A stretch of 64,000 bases of DNA from assembly GCA_028023455.1 (NCBI GenBank), contig JAQFVV010006231.1:6030036-6094035 (forward strand). Reading direction: 5' to 3'. The notes beneath the pieces are model-generated. The model ran no database searches. It was given only the letters and a program-made list of their open reading frames with translations, and was not told the DNA's origin. Numbering within the stretch: position 1 is the first letter of the stretch; every line of letters starts with the position of its first letter. Of the stretch, positions 47,001 through 59,289 are shown piece after piece. The stretch is from Epiperipatus broadwayi (Eukaryota > Onychophora > Udeonychophora > Euonychophora > Peripatidae). The translations under genes and the position numbers were made by a program.

Positions 47001-48358
47001 CAAGAGTTTCCAAAGTGGTTGATATCGAACCTCTGGGGTCAATTTGAACTTTCTAGGAGTCGATACTTTCAATAAAAAAATTTGGGAGCCATTGACAGCA
47101 AAAGTAGACCCCCTACTACTGCTATTTGTTTATTATTTTAAAATATCTATAATTCCAATAGGTACCTAATTAAGAAATAAAATAATTTAAAAAAAAAAAC
47201 ACTTTTTCGATAAAAACAAATTACATACCAAACTTGCAAATGAAAAGGCAAAACGTGTCATTAAAAGAGTCACACATAAATACATGAAAATATATGTAGC
47301 ACAAACATGTCTGTGCATTGTCTTATCGAACATATCAAAACAAGTGCGGACATGAAAAACTATTGCATATCCACATTTTCTCACAGTGGGACGAGATGAT
47401 ATTCAATATTAGCAGAATCTATTAGTCTTGTATGGTCATGTTTTCATAAAACACTATAAATTGGTTCATTTGATGTGACATATACTTATTTGTGATTTGA
47501 ACTTTGAATATAATTATTTATTGAGAAGCAGTACTATGATAAAGAAAATTAGAGAACACAATTTATTTATTCAAGTTTAAACAAAAATCTTCTGTTTCAA
47601 GTAAGTACATACTTTATTGTTTGTTTTTTTTATAGCAGAGGCTGTCAAAATTGTTTGTTAATAAAAGTTTTTATTTCTTAGGATAATAATATGACTGAAT
47701 CAAAAAAAAATTCAGACAGTACAGCTTGGACTATTTGAAGCTAGGATTTGTGTCCTCATTATCAATCAAATATTTACCAATGTGTCTCATATGCAAAAAA
47801 GTCTTTAGCAAGAACATGGTGATTTGAGAATGCAGCTTATTAATTTAAAACCAGACATAAATTATTGACAGATCACCAAGTGCACTCATTTCATTAAATT
47901 CAGTTTTCCAAGCTAAATTTATTTGGTATTCTTATATTTATAATTCTGATTAAAATCTTTCATTGTTGTAATTTTGTTGATGTTCAATTAGGTCTGAATA
48001 TGTTGACTTTTTCACTTCATTTTTATGTTTAATAAAATGATTTCAATATTTGTACTTATTTTGAATTTACATAATTATTTCATAAATGTCAAAAATTAAA
48101 AAAAATTTCATTAGCGCAGGTTTCTGTATTAAATGTTGCACAAGATAATGCCATATTCCGTAGTCCTTTTATTTTTTTCAATCATTAATTACAAATGATT
48201 AAAACTAAAAGTTTGATATCTAGTGAAATATTTAATACAGTATTGAGTACTGTATAAATTTATTAATTTGAGTAAGCTAAAGTAAATGACTAGGGGGTCG
48301 ATGGTTTTAAAAGTTTTTGATAAAGGAGTCTGCAGCCGAAAAAAGTTTGGGAAAACAG
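47001..48358 (+). mobile_element. Internally deleted hAT transposon with BED-finger remnant
   Basis: Left end AGAGTTTCCAAAGTGG with the following CTCTGGGGTC, and right end AGGGGGTCGATGG to AAAGTTTGGGAAAACAG, match the known hAT end pattern with TTTCCCAAAGTGG and the paired GGTCGA words. At about 47723-47830 the plus strand reads YSLDYLKLGF, then PMCLICKKVFSK and a stop: the start of a BED-type zinc finger as in ZBED-like hAT transposases. The rest of the transposase is missing. No clear 8-bp target duplication. Confidence 0.7.
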
Positions 48359-48589
48359 AACATTTTGTTTGCCCTGATATTCTTTACCAATTTGAGTTTT
48401 AAATTACAATAAAGACTGAATTTTTTTTTTTTTCCTTAATCCAGATTTGACTGTTAAGTTGTTTTGTATTAGGCCCAATTATAACAATGAGTTTTTCCTC
48501 ATCAGTGGTAAAGAAAAGTTATTTTTTTAATGATTTTATATTTCCTTTATTCATTCTTAAAATTAATTTGGAATTTAATTCAAGCTTTA

Positions 48590-48690
48590 ATTGCCTAGTG
48601 GTTAGCATAGCTGCCTTCCAAGCAGCTGGCCCGGGTTTCCTTCCGGTCAATGCATTTGCACATGAAAATAATAATAATAAATTGTTTTGA
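48590..48690 (+). repeat. tRNA-Gly(TCC)-derived SINE, 5'-truncated
   Basis: Same family as 19852-19952: GCCTAGTGGTTAGCATAGC, TGCCTTCCAAGCA, a B-box with a T insertion (GGGTTTCCTTCC), body CATTTGCACATG and an AAT-repeat tail. The first bases of the tRNA are missing. Confidence 0.8.
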
Positions 48691-48699
48691 CAAGAGTAG

Positions 48700-50290
48700 A
48701 TTAAAGCAAATATTTTAATTGAAATATACTTATAAAAATATTAAATATCAATGATAGAATTTGTAGGAATTTCAAAATGAAATAAATATATTTAATTTAA
48801 AGATAAAAATTTGAGAATAAGTCATAAAGTTTCATCACCATCTTCATCATTAGCAGCCACACATACATTGGTATGGCCACTTTAAGTACTAAAAAAAAAG
48901 ATAAATGATCAAAGAATAAAAAGTTAAAAAAATAAAGAAACATACAAAAAAAGACTAGAATCAAAATTGCTTTGTTTGTTTAATTAAAAGATGAAATGTG
49001 ATTACATTTACTCACAATCCTTTTGTCACAATTCATGCAGAGAGATGACTTATCATGAAAGGCTCATGATGCCCTTTAAAAAATTTGACTATTTAAACAA
49101 TACTGAAAGTGGCAATAAAAATTGGAGTAAGAACTACAATGATTAAACTGATCTGTAATAATTAATAATTGTTAGAGACTGATTATTCTAAATCTTATTA
49201 AAGTTAGATTTTATTTTTTTTTACATAAAAAAAAAAAAAACTTTACATGGAACAAATGAGACATATGTGACTAATAAAAAACTGATTTCTAAAGAAGAAA
49301 AGTTGAAGGCAAAAACAAACAAATTATAGAACAATCATTAAAAATTAAAATAGTAAAATTTAATTGAGGAAATTAAAAAATAAAGTAGAACTAAATTAGG
49401 CAAATTCTCAAAAGTTTACTATTATGAAAAGTTGTGAAGTGAATAACTTATGGGAGCTTGAAAGTCTGGGTTTGAATCTCCTCTAATTAAATCTAAAGCT
49501 TAAGTATATACATTATATTTGTATGCAAATATTAAAAACAAATTTGCAAATGATAGGTGGAAATGGTTAGATGTGAATGTTTAAAGAGTAGTATAGGGAA
49601 ATAAATAGATACAGTATAATTACTGATGATGAAACAAACTATTGGCAAAATAAATTTTTAAATAGTTTAAAAGTCATCTATGCATAACTTTTATTTATTT
49701 ACAATAATATTTCTTCCAATAAAATAGATCCATTAAAAAAAATGCTAGCTGGGGAGAGGGGGTATTTAATCCTATAATTTAATTCTGTAAATTTATTTTT
49801 GAACCTTATTTTTTCCCAGCATTATTTCAATTTTTTTATTAAAAATAATGTATAAAAGAAATGACAATATATTTTTGAAAAGTGCTAAAAAATTTGAACT
49901 TTTATAAAAAAAGACTTATCCACTGTTTGCATTTTTAAGTAATAACTATAAACACATTTTTTACTCATTATTAATTAACTTACAAAGTTTATAGTTTCTT
50001 AATCCTTTTAATAATTAAATTAGGTATTTATAAATTGTTCCAGTTTTTGCTCTTTTCAGAAAATATGACTTATTTTTACAGTTCTACCTACAATTATTCC
50101 ACTTTGTAGTATAATTTTATACTTTTTTAAAAATGATATTAATTAATTATTGATAATTAACATTTATTTAACTTCATTACAATAAAAATGCATTTCAGAA
50201 AGCATTAGGTGATCCTCACAAATATTACAGTATCATTTTTAAAAATGCACAAATTGCTATTAATATATATTTTTAATTAGCATATTATTC
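48700..50290. other. A+T-rich stretch with one SINE-like piece
   Basis: At 49440-49490, plus strand, TTGAAAGTCTGGGTTTGAAT has a B-box and matches the SINE at 17.9 kb (there on the minus strand). The rest is A+T-rich and holds no gene. Confidence 0.4.
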
Positions 50291-50297
50291 ATAAAAA

Positions 50298-50462
50298 GTT
50301 CAAGTGTAGAAATTGCCAACACTGAAATCGATCCTAAGATTTCATACTCCAGAGCCTGACACTCTGTCACTGCACTAAACATCACAAGGCATTAACTATT
50401 AATTTAACCCCCATAGACTCTACCACTGCACTAATCTGTAGAGGGTGTTAACCATCAATTTA
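50298..50462 (-). repeat. tRNA-Gln-like SINE head plus second partial head
   Basis: Minus strand: TTAGTGCAGTGACAGAG (A-box), CTCTGGA anticodon-loop-like sequence as in tRNA-Gln(CTG), and GGATCGATTTC (B-box) at about 50330-50378. A second A-box-like TTAGTGCAGTGGTAGAG lies at about 50417-50435. The two suggest a partly duplicated or nested SINE. Confidence 0.5.
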
Positions 50463-50584
50463 AACTGATATTTATTTATATTATTTAACTGAAATGCATT
50501 ACAAAACAATGGCTAAAACACATTAAGCATACCATTCATGCTCATAAACTTCAATATTTTTAAGGTATGGATTGATTTTCGCTC

Positions 50585-50710
50585 AGTATATTTTTTATTG
50601 AATGGTACTCTTTTGATAGCCAGGCATGGCCCTTGATGGCATTGTTTTTGTGAAAAAGGTTATCAAATGTAACATTACCAGGCCAAGACTTTTATTTTAT
50701 TAATAAAACC
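50585..50710. repeat. Unclassified dispersed repeat, copy 2
   Basis: AGCCAGGCATGGCCCTTGAT then GGCATT, and CCAGGCCAAGACTTTTAT at the end, parallel the repeat at 41020-41285 (its downstream part only). Confidence 0.4.
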
Positions 50711-51020
50711 AAACAAAAGTAAAAATAATAATTCTTTTTTGTTATTTTTTAATTTCTTTTTTTAATAAAATATTGTTCTACTTTTTTTTGGTTTTTTTAA
50801 TAAAATGTTGTTCTACTTTTTTTCATTTTTCAAAACAAAATTTAAAAACAATCATACCTTTTTTATTTCCAATACTTTTTTTTAATGAAATCTTGTTCCC
50901 TCTCTCTCTCTTTTTTTTTTTTTTTTGTTTTTGTTTATTCTTCTTCTAAATCAAAAATAACTTTTGTTGTCTTTTTATTTATTACTTTCTGGAAAACAAA
51001 TCTTTTTTTTTTTTTAGCAT
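50711..51020. repeat. T-rich low-complexity tract with 35-bp tandem units
   Basis: AATAAAATATTGTTCTAC (50764) recurs at 50799 as AATAAAATGTTGTTCTAC, and more loosely near 50884. Followed by a CT run and an 18-base poly-T near 50911. Confidence 0.65.
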
Positions 51021-51944
51021 AATAACAGACGGACCACTATTTCTCTCATACATTTACTCATGAAAACGTGACTTTCTACGTTATATCTGGGAAATCATGT
51101 TCGGCCCTACCCTTTGCCGATGTTTTCCACATTTCAAGTTGTGTAGGGAAGGATGGTGACAGTGTGACAATTCTTAATAATTCAGACTGCATGATTTAGG
51201 TAGAAATTAAAATACTATGTATTCAACATTTAAAAAATTATGCCCACTTGAAATACAAACACTGTAACACGATACAATAGTCAACTGTGAATTATGCGAA
51301 TTCACATAAAGTATCGCAAAGCACAAAACAGGCCATAATATTACTGTGCAATGCAATCTAAGCAGCCTAAAACATCCAGGTAAATGACATTTTTATGTGT
51401 TTTACACATAAACAACACCATCATGCGCCCGTGCCTACCTATCAAAAGAGTATATTTAATATATCTTTTTTTTTCAATACTGTTTTCATTTAAATACGTG
51501 TGTGCTCATGCTTAAAAATAATAATATGTATTTTTTTTATCTCCAATACTTTTTTTTTTAATTAATCATCTACTTTTATCTAACATTTGCTATATTTACA
51601 ATTATCCTTTTTCTTAAAAAAAAAGTCAAATAAAAAAACAGAAATCTTACTATATTTTTATATTTACAGTATCTTGTAGACATATTTTCCAGGGTTTTTT
51701 TTAATCAGTGTATCCATCATCTCACCATCAGAACACAAACTCATACTATGCTGTTTTATTATGTATGGATTTGGCAAGCATTTGGTCATCAGGTAAGTAA
51801 GATATATCAAACACCTGACATTTCACATTTCGTTTTTAACACTTACCCATCATTTCAATTCCATAATATCGCAACATCCATCAGCATAAAAATTCAAATC
51901 ATCCTTTCTCACTATTTGGTATTTCACAACCTTGTTTCTTAGAT

Positions 51945-52225
51945 AAAGCAGAGGTATCAAACACTTGAATCCTCATGACCAGTTTGACAACTCATTACTT
52001 TTCCATTACACAATTCTCATAGCAAAATAGAGACTGGTTTCTATCCACTTGTGGAATGGTCACCAGCTTTTAAAAATAAAAATAAAAAAATACAATAAAT
52101 AATCCTAAGGTTTGCCACTTGGGAAATCTTGTGACATTTTAAGATTAAAAGCAGTAGAGTTAAACTTTGATTCAAGGCACTCTAGTTCTTAAGTTCATTA
52201 CTCTACAACTATATTAAATTGTACA
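51945..52225. repeat. Possible hAT end and SINE-like piece
   Basis: 51949-51997 (GCAGAGGTATCAAACACTTG, later GACCAGTTTGACAAC) resembles a hAT 5' end of the CAGGGGTGTCAAAC type. 52150-52220, minus strand, has GTTGTAGAGTAATGAAC and AAGTTTAACTC, like a decayed SINE related to the one at 61.5 kb. Both are weak. Confidence 0.3.
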
Positions 52226-52229
52226 GGCC

Positions 52230-55200
52230 ACAGTAAATGATAAATATTAATGTTAAAATTCTAAATGTTTCTGCAGGTTTTAAAATTTTTTTTTAAAATA
52301 TTGCTTACTTTTTGCATTTTTATCCAGTAAGATAAGATAACATTTGCTGATCATTGCTAAAATGTCTACAATGAGTGGTACTAGTACCTTTTAAAAAAAA
52401 ATATTTTTAAAAAAATTATTTACAATACCTTATCATAAACCAAGATAAAATCTCAGAATAATTATATCTCAGTTCAGCAAAATAAAAATAAAAAATGTGC
52501 TTGAATATACAAAATCTGCCAAATAATTAACCATACATTTTTTATTATTATTCTTAGGATAAAATAAGTTAATATTGAAAATAAGTCCCAATTTGTCAAT
52601 GAGGAAAATTGTAAAATAAAGCCTAATACAGAGCAACCGAGTTCAGATTTGATTAACTTCCACAAGATTTAACTTATTTCTACCAAACTTATACTGTTTA
52701 AGTTAATATGAAAAGGTAACTTGAATAGTACAAGTTTGGTAGAATTACATAATTGTATGAAAAGTGTATATACTATTAAGATTTAATTTAGCGAAATAAT
52801 ATCTGATCAATTAATTGGAAAATGTAACTCCAGCACAGAAGATGACGAAATTGTATTGCATAAAAAAAAAAAAATCATGACATGATTTTATAGATTCACA
52901 ATAATAATTATATTCTGAACTTGAAACAATCTGATGCATATTTACTTTTTATCTGTATGCTCATTTAATTAAACTAATATTGGAAGATAATATAACTCTG
53001 GATTATTGGGAGGCAATGGTTTTTAACAGAAAAAAAATTAAGTATATAAGTTTCATTTAGCTGTGCATGGATCTTTTTTTTAAGTATTATTCAATTATTT
53101 ATTTATAATCATATTAGAGTGAAAGTTATATCATATTTCAATTATGTACATTTTCCCTACAATCAATATTCATCTGATCAATATATGTGTCTTCTTTTTA
53201 ATAGAAAAAACATGTATCCACACTGTTTTGCATTTATTCACATTGGAATTCTTGAACTACTTGATAAAAAAAAATATTTTTTTTTACTATTTAATGTTAA
53301 TGAAACTTGTGGTCTTTTATTTTCTATTAATACTGAATTATAATTTTAGGATTAAATGTTACATTAAACTGGGCAATATTCAATTCAGTTATAAATAATT
53401 TCACTTCTCTTCAAATATAGATGACTAGTGACATAATTTGTGATCTACTTTATTTTTTAAAAAAGACAAAAGTAACAGTGGACTTATTGTGACATTGGAA
53501 TATGATATTTCTTCCACTAGAGTGAAGGCCCACAATGCATTTTTATTTTTATAGTCAGAGCAGCTGACATTCAGCTAGAAATAACTAGATATCCACTTAT
53601 GACTATGTCTATCTGCATTGGGTATTTTAACTTTGTTTTCCATAAAACATACTATATAGTTAATTAAAAAATTATGTTATTTTTAAAACAATAATTCTTG
53701 ATAAACAAAAAATGTTTTAGTGTACTGTAATTAGAACTAACATTTCAGAATATTTATTGACTATAAATGCTTTAAGGAATTGATGAATGCTTTCATTTTC
53801 ATAGTGTTCAAAATAAATACTTGCGTGTCTGTAAAATTACTTATAATTTAAGCTAATAAAAGACTAATTCAACAACTTATCATTTGCTAATAATCATTTC
53901 CATATTACTGGTAAATTAAACTTTTTAATATTGATTAATAAGTGACAAAATAAAATATACAATTTATATTCTCCTTTTATTATTATTTAACAAAATTAAT
54001 TTTAAAAAGGGAAAATAAAATATTTTTAAAATAATTATAAATTACAATGTAATAGCCAAAAAAATTTAAGACAAAAGCAGAACGGGAAGAAAAAATAACT
54101 TGACAATATATCCCATTATTAAATCTACACAACATGCAAGTATTTATCATTTTTCTTTGCTTGAATAAATTCACTGGAGCCCAACTAATTGTGCCATTAG
54201 TATTGTTTAGTAGCCATAGCAATAACTAAGAAAAATATTTATCACCATATAAACACAGACAAATACTCAGATTAACACTAAAGTATTGAGCTTGAAATAT
54301 AATAATTAAAAAATGAAAAACATTTCATCTTCTAACTCAAAGTAGAAACAAAAATAAATGAAAGTTTCAGATTTTAAAAAAGAAAAATTAAATCAATTCT
54401 ATGCTTTTTTTTTTTTTAAATATCTTGTCTTTCTATTTTCAAAACAGTAAAAATAAAGTGACAGCTATTTTGAATCCTTATCTAAACAGCAAGTTTTTTT
54501 TTTTTAAGTTGCAACATGAAATGGCAATTAATTGTAGTAAACTTTTAGTCTTCAGATCCCTGCTACTTCTCCCACCTCGTTTTCACAAACATACAAACTA
54601 AATTATTAAAAACTTATATTTATGTGAATGTAGAATATCGATTAATATAAAAGATAAATCAAAATTGCTTGAGATGGAATAAATGCTAATGAAGCAAAAC
54701 TTACCAGACACATGAAGCATTTGTGAATGACAGATCTAATTTTCAACAGAATATATAAACTAGATATTGTGTGGAGATGAAATCATGTTACCTAGGGCTT
54801 ACTATATATTCAGAATTCCAAAATTTTCTTTATCCAAGTATACAGTATATATCAATATTATATTTAAATGTGGAGTAGAGATATGGAAATATATCACATG
54901 TGGCTACATGCATAAATGTAATTTTTAAACTATGTTCAGTTCAATATCTGTCAATTTAATCACTTCATTTTTCAATAATTTTTAATTTAAAAATCTAAAA
55001 TGATTAGAAAACAAAAGTGCAAGTTCACAGATGACTTAAAAAAAAAAAAAAAATTTAAAACTTGAAATGAAAGTGACAATCCATTTGTAATGGTGTTTTT
55101 ACAAAAAAAATACAAAATTTGATGAGATACCCAAAATTTCATCTTCACAATATCAACCACATACATATATACAAATGATTAGTGAGCTTCAATCTTCTGG

Positions 55201-58200
55201 TATATAATCTAAATTAACTTAATCTATAATGTTAAGACAGTAAATACTGCCTGCAATTTAGCATTTGAAAAGTTTAGTTTGTCAGGGTAATGTATATTCT
55301 ATTTAGTTAAATATTTGTAGGATTAAAAGTTGTCATCTGAAAAAAATCAAAAACCAAGACTTAAGTCATCTTGACAAATATTATATCACTGTATATTTAA
55401 GTTTATTACAAGTACATTATATATTTAAGTTTATTGCAAGTACATTAAGTAAATTTCATTGCGATCAATATCAATATTAACTTTTCCAAGAAAAAAAAAG
55501 TTATTATTATAACATATTTGCTGCAAAAAGAAATGTACTATTTAATAAAAGGAGATCTTGTCATTTTTTTATATAAATATAATACCAGAAAAAACAGACA
55601 ATAAAGAAAGGCTGTCCAGGTAACACTATATTCATGCATTTTAAACTGTATATACTGCCATCAAGCAGCATGGTATGGTTTAAAAATTCAATACCAAAAC
55701 TTTTTAAATAAAAATGCAGTAAAGAAAATAAAACATGATTAAGCAAACTATAACAAAGGTACAGACAGATATCACTTTTCGGATGAGCACTATCCCATAA
55801 TTTTGAAAATATTCCATTGAAATGCACAAAAATCCAAAGGGTTGTAATTAATTTTTTTTTAATGTAAATTCACTACACCAGCTGTAAACTAATCTCATTG
55901 CACTCATCAACAATGTTTTGAAGCCTTCTAACTATAATTCTTTCCAAACAGATAGGTGCTTAGAACATGTTTGCACATAACACCACTACTGCATCTCCAT
56001 TCACACATAAAGTGTAATATCTTGCCAATTATCACATACTTTTCTGCCAAGCATTATCCTGTAATTTTAAAAATATTCCACTGCATCTTGTTCTGTCGAT
56101 GAAAGATTCCAAATTTTAACCATACTTCCAAAAATGATAAGGCAAGAAAGAAATATTAAAAAAATCATCATGTGTTAACGAATGTCAAAAAATAACATTA
56201 ATTTTAATCATGTTATGTATTCATCTCATGATAATATTTGGACATTATGTTGTAAATGGAATTTATTAAAAAATATATTTGAATTTTTTTAAATTAACAT
56301 TCAATTTAGAATATATTTAATAATATTTTTTAAAGTTAACAAGCTATACAAGTTTGAGAAAATAATTTCGAGAAAAAAAAAAAATATGAATTTAGAGTCA
56401 GACATATTGTTTATGCCATGTGTTGGAAGTTCCTGAAAATGGATAATTTAAAATAAAACAGGTGACAAACTTTCCAGCAGGCAAACTACATAAATACCAA
56501 TATAACTAAATCAAGGCTAACTTTGCAAAATTTATTTTTTTATATATGTGGCCTTCAATCTGAATAAAATTTGTGGTAAAATTAAACTATTTTTAGCATA
56601 ATTATTATTGAATATGAATAATAATAAAAATCATGAAACAATATTAAAACTATAACTTTATATAATTTTTTTTTTTTTTAAGTTTATTTTTTGAGTTAAC
56701 TAGAATAATGTCATTTTCTCTCTTGATTCCTATTATGATGTTTAAAAATAATATTGAAAAAAAAATCTTTTTAAATACTTTTCCTTTAAAAATATTATGT
56801 GAACAAGTGCTGTCATTTGACCTCTATAAGATGGCCTTTTACATTACTGAGCTTTCATCATCATTCTACCAGAATCATTTAGTGTAAAATTACAAGTATT
56901 AGAAAACAGACTCTTCAAAATGCTGTCATGAGTAACTTCATGACTAGTTCATATGACAAGTAGTGCAAGTTAGCATGGAATTTACCAAATTCTTAAGTTA
57001 ATCTTGATGAGGAATTTGATATCAACAAAACTTACTGTTCAAAACACAAATAAAAAATTGTTAAATGAAATTATGCAATATTACAGTTTTTTAATTAAAA
57101 CTGACATCAGTTAGTGAAAACGAACTTATAGAAGTTTATCATTTAACTGCCAAGCTATACACTCTTCTAAAAATCTTTTTTATAATGCCAGTCTTTATTA
57201 ATATTTTCTGAGGCTTGGAAATAATTTTCTCATGATAAAAACACCTTTTTGAGTCATTTGTTTCCTAGCTATGATTTATAATCATCACAGAGTCATCATA
57301 TCAAGCATAAATTTCAAGTTGCATAAAAATCTAGAGAATTCTTATTTCCACCATGGCTAAATATAGGAAAGCTGAAAATTGCTATCATATATAAAATACA
57401 AGCTATAAAAGTTACTAAAAAAAATTTATTTATATATTTGAAGTTCAATAACAAGCTTAATTAAGTAAATTTTATAAAATTATCATCTACATTTGAACTA
57501 TAAGCTATCTGATAGAGGCAAGTTATAAAAAATTCTATGCAAAAAAAAAAATATTTTACAAAAAAATGAATTTAAAATTTCAAATATTTATAAATGTAAA
57601 TATAAACTGATTTTTAAATATACATGAAATCTATGTACGAAAAAACCATAGATTTTATTTATCATATATTTTAATTTATTGTCCTAATATTTTTTTATTT
57701 TGTGAAAATTAATATTTGACATGCCTTCCTATTACCTATAAATTTATTCCACTAATTGATACATTCTTGAAAATGCATTATGGTTAATTTTTTCATATAT
57801 AATTTGTTTATTAAAGTAATGTGGGAATACTTGAATGAACATTTTGTAAATAGTTTTGAACATTTTGTAAATAGTTTATTTCATATATATATATTATTAT
57901 TATTTAATAAATATTATTTTGTTACTAAAACCAGTCTTAATTCTAACTCTTTTAATCAATATTCTCTGATAATGATATGGTAATCTTATAATTTCACGGC
58001 CTGGCAATCCTCAATTGCATGTTTTCCAAAAGTATTCAGAAATTGGGAAATAATCAGACAATTTCTCAAATTGTGGCATAGAGTATTATTACTATTTCTA
58101 TAACATAAAAACTCATTTGAAATTATTATTAAGATGACTAATTAACAACTAACTGGAGAATAAATATATTTTCTTTTATAATTTAAGATTTTCTATTTAT

Positions 58201-59045
58201 AAAATTTGAATTGTAAAATTTGATAATATAGTTTTGGATTTAAATAAATCATTATTCCTATACACATACAGCAAAAAAAAATAAATTAAGTATTAAATAA
58301 GTTGGAGAACCAAACATGTAGGCTTAACAATTTGACCATTGCTTTAGTAAACCAGCAATGATAGCTAGTCATAGTAATTGCATACAAACACCCCCCCCCC
58401 ATTATATAATTTGGTGTACCAATATGTGGCATATATCTGATAAATTGCATTTTTATCCATAATAAATATATTGATAGCACCAATGTTATTAATAAATAAA
58501 AAATAAAGAATTTTTACCTTTCTAACAGGATAAAATCAATCTACTAAGTTTTAATTAAATTGAAAATATCACAATGCAGTTGGATTGAAATCATAGTTCC
58601 CTACATGTTAACATAGCAACCATTTTCACCCATCATTATTATAGAACCTGAACATAAAAAGACCCTGCTATCATCTTAACTTGCCTCATTAATTATTATA
58701 AGAAGGCTTAAAATCTATGGACAGTTAATTACTCATGAAACATAAGACAATAATAGTCCATATCACTGTTCTTCTCTGATATTATTAACCTAATTTGCTA
58801 CATTATTAATTTAATTATTCCTTTATATTACTCTATAAAAAATTATTAAAATTATATTTCTGTATTCTTGTTTTCATTTCCAGTGCAAATTCCACTTAGT
58901 TTCCAACAATAAATAAATCATATATCTAAAAGATATAACCATGTTCATCATGTATGATTAACAGCATGATTATACTGACATTTTGACCTGTTATCAACTT
59001 GATAAAGAATGTTATTTTTAAAAGAAAACATTATAGAGGTATTCT
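52230..59045. other. Long A+T-rich non-coding stretch
   Basis: About 6.8 kb without a recognisable gene, terminal repeat pair or tRNA-like sequence. 55790-55825 and 56048-56083 share a loose repeat (ATCC, TAATTTT, AAAATATTCCA). A poly-C run of about 10 bases lies near 58390. Short open frames here (up to 88 codons) are low-complexity. Confidence 0.45.
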
Positions 59046-59049
59046 AAAC

Positions 59050-59284
59050 TGTTAAAACAGGCAAAACTCTCCCTAGAGTAGTGCCACTCATTGCAAGCCA
59101 GAGTAATCAATGGATGCAAGGTTTGTGTATAAAATCTCTATCTAGTGCCTACTCATCCAATATCCCCAGACTAGTTTCTAGCTTGTGGCTTTTATCAGTG
59201 AGAAGCCTTAGATCTGAGAGCACTGCACCTAGATCTTAAGATCTAATGCAACCCTTCAGCAGAAATGGTGATCATGTGATGTAT
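59050..59284 (-). repeat. Hammerhead-bearing repeat copy
   Basis: On the plus strand it reads from AAAACAGGCAAAACTCTCC through AATCAATGGATGCAAG, CTAGTGCCTACTCATCC and the hammerhead motif (minus strand) to CTAATGCAACCCTTCAGCAG, then AAATGGTGATCATGTGATGT, which is the family's terminal block. This is the fullest single-unit copy in the window. Confidence 0.75.
59155..59213 (-). ncRNA. Hammerhead-like motif with mutated core
   Basis: Minus strand: core CTGATAA (conserved G8 changed to A, expected to be inactivating), stem II AGC/GCT, GAAAC, 2-bp stem III, GTC. Inner stem I TTCTCA/TGGGGA has one mismatch; outer stem ATCTAA/TTGGAT has one mismatch. Confidence 0.6.
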
Positions 59285-59289
59285 TCTAA

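Noticed and set aside
49623-49629. CTGATGA motif
   Set aside because: Followed by TGAAAC with no room for stem II; not a hammerhead.
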